Shown: one piece after another, positions 60,541 to 64,000 of the stretch
Numbering within the stretch: the stretch's first letter is position 1
Layout: each line of letters opens with the position of its first letter
NCBI RefSeq assembly: GCF_001279005.1
Contig: NZ_LGCN01000212.1
Location: forward strand, 81,634-145,633
Reading direction: 5' to 3'
Length of the DNA stretch: 64,000 bases
Origin: Streptomyces caelestis
GTDB lineage: Bacteria; Actinomycetota; Actinomycetes; Streptomycetales; Streptomycetaceae
Program-made: the position numbers and the translations under genes
Notes under the pieces: model-generated
What the model saw: only the letters and a program-made list of their open reading frames with translations
The model's database searches: none
Told to the model about the DNA's origin: nothing

Positions 60541-62231
60541 TGACTACGCCAACAGCCGGGGGGACTCCGAGCGGCACGGTCGATGTCACGCCGTCTCTTC
60601 TGTACAACGTCTCAACGGGAATCGCCGACCAGCAGGATCTGCTGCACCGCGGCGTGAAGGCGTTCCTGACCGAACTGGCGCGATACCCGGACGGTGGCGG
60701 CAGGGGGACAGCCGTCCAAAGCTTTACCAGTGCCTACAAAAACGTCAGCGAACGCTTTCTCGAAGTGTGGGCAAAGTCCGTGGTCAGCGTAGGTGGTGCC
60801 GCGGTCGGTTTCACCGTCACCGGAAACAACTATGCGGCAGCCGACGCCGCGACCAATCCGTCTCCCACGGCCCAACCGCAATACCAGCCGCCTCCGGTCG
60901 TCATCGACACCCCTCCCTCATACGGTCCTGTAACGGACTTCAAGTGGGGGGACGTCGACGACGGCCAGGACTTCGTCCAGCGCGCCCTGGAGGGTGTGGA
61001 GGCCGTGGTCCTGACCGTGCTGCGCCCCCTCCTCGAAGACGCCTGCCGCTGGGGCAAGGCGGCCGAAATCCTGCCGCTGCCGAATCACCACCGCGTCAAC
61101 TCGGTCTCAGAAGCCTGGCGGATGCCGCAGGTTACTCTGTCGACCGCCGACGGAATGTTGACATCGCTGATCCAGAGCATCACTCAGCAGTCCGACAGCG
61201 AGTGGTACAGCGCCATGCGTACGTTTTGCAGCACACTGTGGGGCACTTCGGCATGGGGAAAAGAGCAGCACGGTTACCATTGGAGGAATGACAGCTTCGG
61301 CAGCCCGGGAGCAAACCATCCGGTTTTTGCCGTATTGTTCGACACCTGCGAAGTCATGGTAGATGCTGTCTACCACTTCGCGAAAGCTGCTGAAGACGTC
61401 CGCGAGGACCTCCACCGGATCTATCGCAAAGCAGTCATTGACACCTTGCCCCAGATCAACTTGAGCGACGGTGTGGACCTCAAGGACGTCAAGAATCTGG
61501 GCAGAGGACTGCTGAAATTAGGCAAGGGATTGGTCACCGACCTGTCATCAGGGATAGTTCTGAATCTTGACGAACAGGCGATGGAAAACGCGGTGACGGA
61601 ATACAACAACCGAATCGATCGCCAGACGCATCGCGTCAAGGACCTGATCAGCGCTCTGGACGAGGCACACAAGAGCGCCCCCTCCTTCAAGGCGGAGGAA
61701 GCCCGGGCTGAAGCATTCGGTGCGCGTGCGTTGACGGATTTCAAGGGAGATCCTCTCTATACCGTCCCGGGAGACGACGAGTCAAAGCACAAGTACCCCG
61801 TGGACTTGGCCAATCAGGAGGGCTTGGCGGGCGCTCACGTCATCGACAAGCACGTGGGCAAGACGGACGCGCAGCTGGAGCAGCGCCTCCGGGACCAGGC
61901 AAGGCTTTACCCGGACGGGGTGACCAGGCCCATCGCTGTGTCCACGTTCAACAACCTGGACGAGGCACAGCGCTACACCCAGGCCGTCCTTGATGATCCC
62001 GACAACCAGCACAAGATCGAAAGATGGTTGAGCAGAAATCCGACACAGCCCAACCAGACAAGGAACATCGGTCTCGAATTCAGTCAGCCCGTGGGCCGCT
62101 CCTGGGCGCGCGGAGATGCGCAGGCGCACGACTCCGACAAGGTACTGGTCACTCTTCGGCCCGTTCCCGGCGGCCATCCTCCGTATGTTGTACTTACCGC
62201 GATGCCCAGCGACACTCTTCCCAACTCATAA
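60540..62231 (+). CDS. Polymorphic toxin with C-terminal RNase-A-fold (CdiA-CT type) domain
   Basis: 563 residues. N-terminal 120 residues are helical (VTPSLLYNVSTGIADQQDLLHRGVKAFLTELARYP, GRGTAVQSFTSAYKNVSERFLEVWAKSV), as in WXG/LXG-type toxin heads, followed by a Pro-rich linker and a long helical middle. The last 120 residues, from about GLAGAHVIDKHVGKTDAQLEQRLRDQ through VSTFNNLDEAQRYTQAVLDD, KIERWLSRN and a closing VVLTAMPS, match what I know of the bacterial RNase A-like CdiA-CT domain: His in KHVGKT and the late Thr are probable active residues. Predicted to cleave RNA in competitor cells. Base composition is lower in GC than the neighbourhood. Confidence 0.82.
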   Translation: MTTPTAGGTPSGTVDVTPSLLYNVSTGIADQQDLLHRGVKAFLTELARYPDGGGRGTAVQSFTSAYKNVSERFLEVWAKSVVSVGGAAVGFTVTGNNYAAADAATNPSPTAQPQYQPPPVVIDTPPSYGPVTDFKWGDVDDGQDFVQRALEGVEAVVLTVLRPLLEDACRWGKAAEILPLPNHHRVNSVSEAWRMPQVTLSTADGMLTSLIQSITQQSDSEWYSAMRTFCSTLWGTSAWGKEQHGYHWRNDSFGSPGANHPVFAVLFDTCEVMVDAVYHFAKAAEDVREDLHRIYRKAVIDTLPQINLSDGVDLKDVKNLGRGLLKLGKGLVTDLSSGIVLNLDEQAMENAVTEYNNRIDRQTHRVKDLISALDEAHKSAPSFKAEEARAEAFGARALTDFKGDPLYTVPGDDESKHKYPVDLANQEGLAGAHVIDKHVGKTDAQLEQRLRDQARLYPDGVTRPIAVSTFNNLDEAQRYTQAVLDDPDNQHKIERWLSRNPTQPNQTRNIGLEFSQPVGRSWARGDAQAHDSDKVLVTLRPVPGGHPPYVVLTAMPSDTLPNS

Positions 62232-62242
62232 ACAGGAGCACT

Positions 62243-62818
62243 ATGCCCGAGCAAGAGCCTGTTGTCGACGCCGACTCCTGGAATGCAGCCGTGCTCGATC
62301 TGTTCGGTGGCGGTTGGACCTTCGCCCAGGTGGGCCCCAGATGCCACGACGACTGGCTCCACGATGTGACTACGGTCATGGCTCTCAAGGCCGAAGATCC
62401 ACGACGCTGGGCCTCGCTCAACTATGCGCCCGAAGTCGACGAGAACCGCAGCGGCACTAATTCGCCATTTTTTCCGTGGAGTCCCGAGGAGACCGGGAAA
62501 TCCCTACACGAAATCGGAGCGGAATCGGCCGGTCGGCTCCTCATCGCACTGAAAGGTGACCTTTACCAGGCTGCCAACATCCCCGACTTCGAACAACGGA
62601 AGGCAACGCTTTTCAGAAGCTCTCGAACGATTTTGTCACGGTTCGGTGCCGGAAGCCGATTTTTCACGAACGCAGTCGAGGCTCACAGAAACCCCGATGC
62701 CGACCTCCTGAACCCCGACACAGAGTGGGACTGTCTTTCCGTCTACACCACCGATTGTGGGCTCGTCGCCCTGTCCGACACGGAAATCGGCGTCTTCTGG
62801 GCGTTCTGGGAAGACTGA
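62243..62818 (+). CDS. Candidate immunity protein, unknown family
   Basis: 191-residue cytoplasmic protein directly after the toxin (AGGAG 5 bases before the ATG). No signal peptide. It is mixed alpha/beta and aromatic-rich: WNAAVLDLFGGGWTFAQVGPRCHDDWLHDV, then PFFPWSPEETGKSLHEIGAESAGRLLIALKGDL, SRTILSRFGAGSRFFTNAVEAH and a final YTTDCGLVALSDTEIGVFWAFWED. I do not recognise the family. Its place immediately 3' of the toxin and the low GC content (TTTTTT, AAATT runs) make it the first candidate immunity gene. It could also be an unrelated cargo gene. Confidence 0.55.
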   Translation: MPEQEPVVDADSWNAAVLDLFGGGWTFAQVGPRCHDDWLHDVTTVMALKAEDPRRWASLNYAPEVDENRSGTNSPFFPWSPEETGKSLHEIGAESAGRLLIALKGDLYQAANIPDFEQRKATLFRSSRTILSRFGAGSRFFTNAVEAHRNPDADLLNPDTEWDCLSVYTTDCGLVALSDTEIGVFWAFWED

Positions 62819-62830
62819 AGGGACCCGACC

Positions 62831-63130
62831 TTGCGCACCCGTTCCGCCACCTATCCCGACCACGAAACCGCCCAGTGGGCCACCCAGCAGGTCGTGACTG
62901 CCAACGAGCACGTCATCCACCGCTGGCTGGCCCAGTCCACGCGGTCACGCCTGACCATCGAGGCATCCTGGCCCACTCGCCCTGAACCAGTGGGGCGGGT
63001 CCTGTTGCAGGCGATGATGTTTGCCGGGCGAGGTCCCGTCGACGTACGCGCGGCCCGGGTGATCCTCAAGCGAGACACAAGCCACCCGCACGGTTTTATC
63101 GTCCACGCAACTTTCCCCGTCTATTTGTAG
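62831..63130 (+). CDS. Orphan C-terminal half of an RNase-A-like toxin domain
   Basis: 99 codons from a TTG with GAAGGGACC upstream. The product RSATYPDHETAQWATQQVVTANEHVIHRWLAQ ... GFIVHATFPVYL lines up with the second half of the toxin domain encoded at 61.8-62.2 kb (STFNNLDEAQRYTQAVLDD...KIERWL...VVLTAMPS), but the first half with the KHVGKT histidine is absent, as is any delivery domain. Divergence shows it is another allele, not a copy of the same one. This is the form of an orphan toxin cassette of polymorphic toxin loci, here truncated. Probably not made as an active toxin. Confidence 0.6.
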   Translation: MRTRSATYPDHETAQWATQQVVTANEHVIHRWLAQSTRSRLTIEASWPTRPEPVGRVLLQAMMFAGRGPVDVRAARVILKRDTSHPHGFIVHATFPVYL

Positions 63131-63140
63131 AGGGCCCGCC

Positions 63141-63839
63141 ATGCCTCTGAGCCCTATCGATCACGACCGGCGCTACGGCGAACTGGAGCAGGTGCTCCGG
63201 GCTTACACCGGGTATCCCGCCGACGACACCGCGGGCCGGGCCGGACAGGCCTTGACGGCATACCTTCGTCAGACCTGGCACACCCGACCCTGGGCGCTGG
63301 CGATCGCCGAGCAACAGCTTCGTGAGTACGCGGAGCATCCGCCGGGCCGGTTGCGGCTGAAACTCGGAGAGTTCCACGCGGTCCCCGATGTCGGCCTGTC
63401 CGGCGGTGAGATCCAGCAGTGGCTGCGATGCGTTGCTGACCACGTCAGACGCAGCATCGAGGAAGGCGATGTGCCGCCTCCGTCGGTGCCCACGACTCAC
63501 TGGGAGTGGCACGCCCGGTTCCCGGAGACCGGGCAGTTCCTGAGCAGCTGGTTCTCACAGGACATGCCGGACGAGTTCACCAGCCACGACGAGGCCGTCG
63601 AGGACTACCGATCCTCCACCGACCCGCACCTCGTGGCGCGCCTCGTCGGTGAGCTGCACGAGCTTTTCGCCCTCGGCCTGGACGAGTCCGGTTACGCTCT
63701 GGCCGTCACAGAACTGGGCATGGAGGTCGATCCGCCGGCGCCGTACAGCACCGACGGGTGGCTGTCGCTGGTGGCCGAGCGGCTCGGGGTCCCACGCACC
63801 GAGTACGGGCCTGGCCCCCAGGGAGACAAGGCTTCCTGA
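63141..63839 (+). CDS. Immunity protein with two CdiI-like halves
   Basis: 232 residues, ATG 63141 ten bases after the orphan toxin stop. The C-terminal half (TGQFLSSWFSQDMPDEFTSHDEAVEDYRSSTDPHLVARLVGELHELF, ELGMEVDPPAPYSTDGWLSLVAERLG) matches the CdiI_2-type immunity domain. The N-terminal half (RYGELEQVLRAYTGYPADDTAGRAGQALTAYLRQTWHTRPWALAIAEQQLREY, FHAVPDVGLSGGEIQQWLRCVADHV) has the same order of elements, so the gene looks like a fusion of two related immunity units. It would neutralise the RNase-A-like toxin allele of which only the orphan half remains, or both toxins. Confidence 0.7.
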   Translation: MPLSPIDHDRRYGELEQVLRAYTGYPADDTAGRAGQALTAYLRQTWHTRPWALAIAEQQLREYAEHPPGRLRLKLGEFHAVPDVGLSGGEIQQWLRCVADHVRRSIEEGDVPPPSVPTTHWEWHARFPETGQFLSSWFSQDMPDEFTSHDEAVEDYRSSTDPHLVARLVGELHELFALGLDESGYALAVTELGMEVDPPAPYSTDGWLSLVAERLGVPRTEYGPGPQGDKAS

Positions 63840-64000
63840 TGGCGGGTCCGCACCAGACCCGGGCGCGTCCCTCACCAGACCAAGCAGCGTGCTCCGCGAA
63901 GCGGGCCGCCGTCTCCGCGAGGACCTCGCGGCCGTCGCGGGTCCAGAGGGCGTCGTTGAACAGTTCGACCTCGATGGGGCCGGTGTAGCCGGCCGCCTCC
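63706..64000 (-). CDS. Sugar-phosphate isomerase/epimerase, 3' end (partial), stop apparently lost
   Basis: Partial gene running in from beyond the window. EAAGYTGPIEVELFNDALWTRDGREVLAETAARFAEHAAW is the C-terminal end of a xylose-isomerase-like TIM-barrel sugar-phosphate isomerase/epimerase (IolI/IolE type). Relatives stop within a few residues of this point; here the frame continues about 58 codons of non-homologous Arg/Pro/Cys-rich sequence, antisense over the end of the immunity gene, to a TGA at 63706. I infer that the toxin island joined here and removed the native stop. The true functional end is near 63880. Confidence 0.65.
   Translation of the reverse strand, partial: EAAGYTGPIEVELFNDALWTRDGREVLAETAARFAEHAAWSGEGRARVWCGPAIRKPCLPGGQARTRCVGPRAARPPATATRRCCTAPADRPPCPVL

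Noticed and set aside
59734..63839. Toxin island considered as a prophage or integrative element
   Set aside because: No integrase, phage structural genes, att-like repeats or tRNA at the edges were found. Composition alone supports transfer, not a particular element.

Overview
The window looks like a stretch of Streptomyces chromosome. It has very high G+C with strong third-position GC bias, a developmental surface-protein set (chaplin, class E sortase substrates), a MelC1/MelC2 tyrosinase pair, WhiJ/DUF397-type regulators, and citA, copZA and an rbs operon in an order I recall from the S. coelicolor SCO268x-SCO275x region. That synteny is from memory and was not searched.

Layout. (1) 1-6 kb: thioester-domain surface protein, ssbB, two P-loop GTPases in one operon, then tRNA-Arg(UCU) at 6.24 kb. 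(2) 7-13 kb: a Cys-nucleophile alpha/beta hydrolase, a tandemly duplicated two-gene cassette of tiny secreted Cys proteins, a chaplin-like remnant, melC1-melC2 and two small secreted proteins. (3) 12.8-26.8 kb: a mostly overlapping gene cluster for an exported glycan: DUF3344 secreted protein, two GT4 glycosyltransferases, initiating sugar-phosphate transferase, Wzy-like polymerase, MurJ/MviN flippase, CE4 deacetylase, Wzz-like protein, GH26-like secreted hydrolase, ATP-grasp ligase and flavoprotein. (4) 26.8-31.5 kb: a cell-wall-anchored chaplin with three chaplin domains and an ABC exporter whose ATPase is fused to an extracytoplasmic serine hydrolase. (5) 31.8-44.6 kb: mixed regulators and metabolism: SDR, HTH/TPR regulator with SLOG protein, HAD phosphatase, mmsA and iolC, small HTH protein, Zn-alcohol dehydrogenase, copZ-copA with a CsoR-type operator. 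(6) 44.6-45.4 kb: an 800-base stretch without a confident gene, with palindromes, a possible 36-codon ORF, a terminator and 11 perfect copies of a heptamer. (7) 45.4-53.1 kb: citA, recD2, lipoprotein, DUF397/WhiJ-like/ATPase set, gene remnant, HigB-HigA-type toxin-antitoxin pair. (8) 53.4-59.4 kb: LacI regulator, RbsA-type ATPase, permease fused to its sugar-binding protein, ribokinase and RbsD. (9) 59.7-63.8 kb: a polymorphic-toxin island with two WXG100-like proteins, a toxin ending in an RNase-A-fold CdiA-CT-type domain, an unknown immunity candidate, an orphan half toxin domain, and an immunity protein with two CdiI-like halves. The island abuts a sugar-phosphate isomerase gene whose natural stop appears lost.

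The least conventional items are the toxin island with its orphan module and double immunity protein, the duplicated secreted cassette with matched upstream inverted repeats, the three-domain chaplin, the hydrolase-ABC fusion, and the heptamer tract upstream of nothing obvious. All family assignments were made by reading the sequence; none was checked by a database search.
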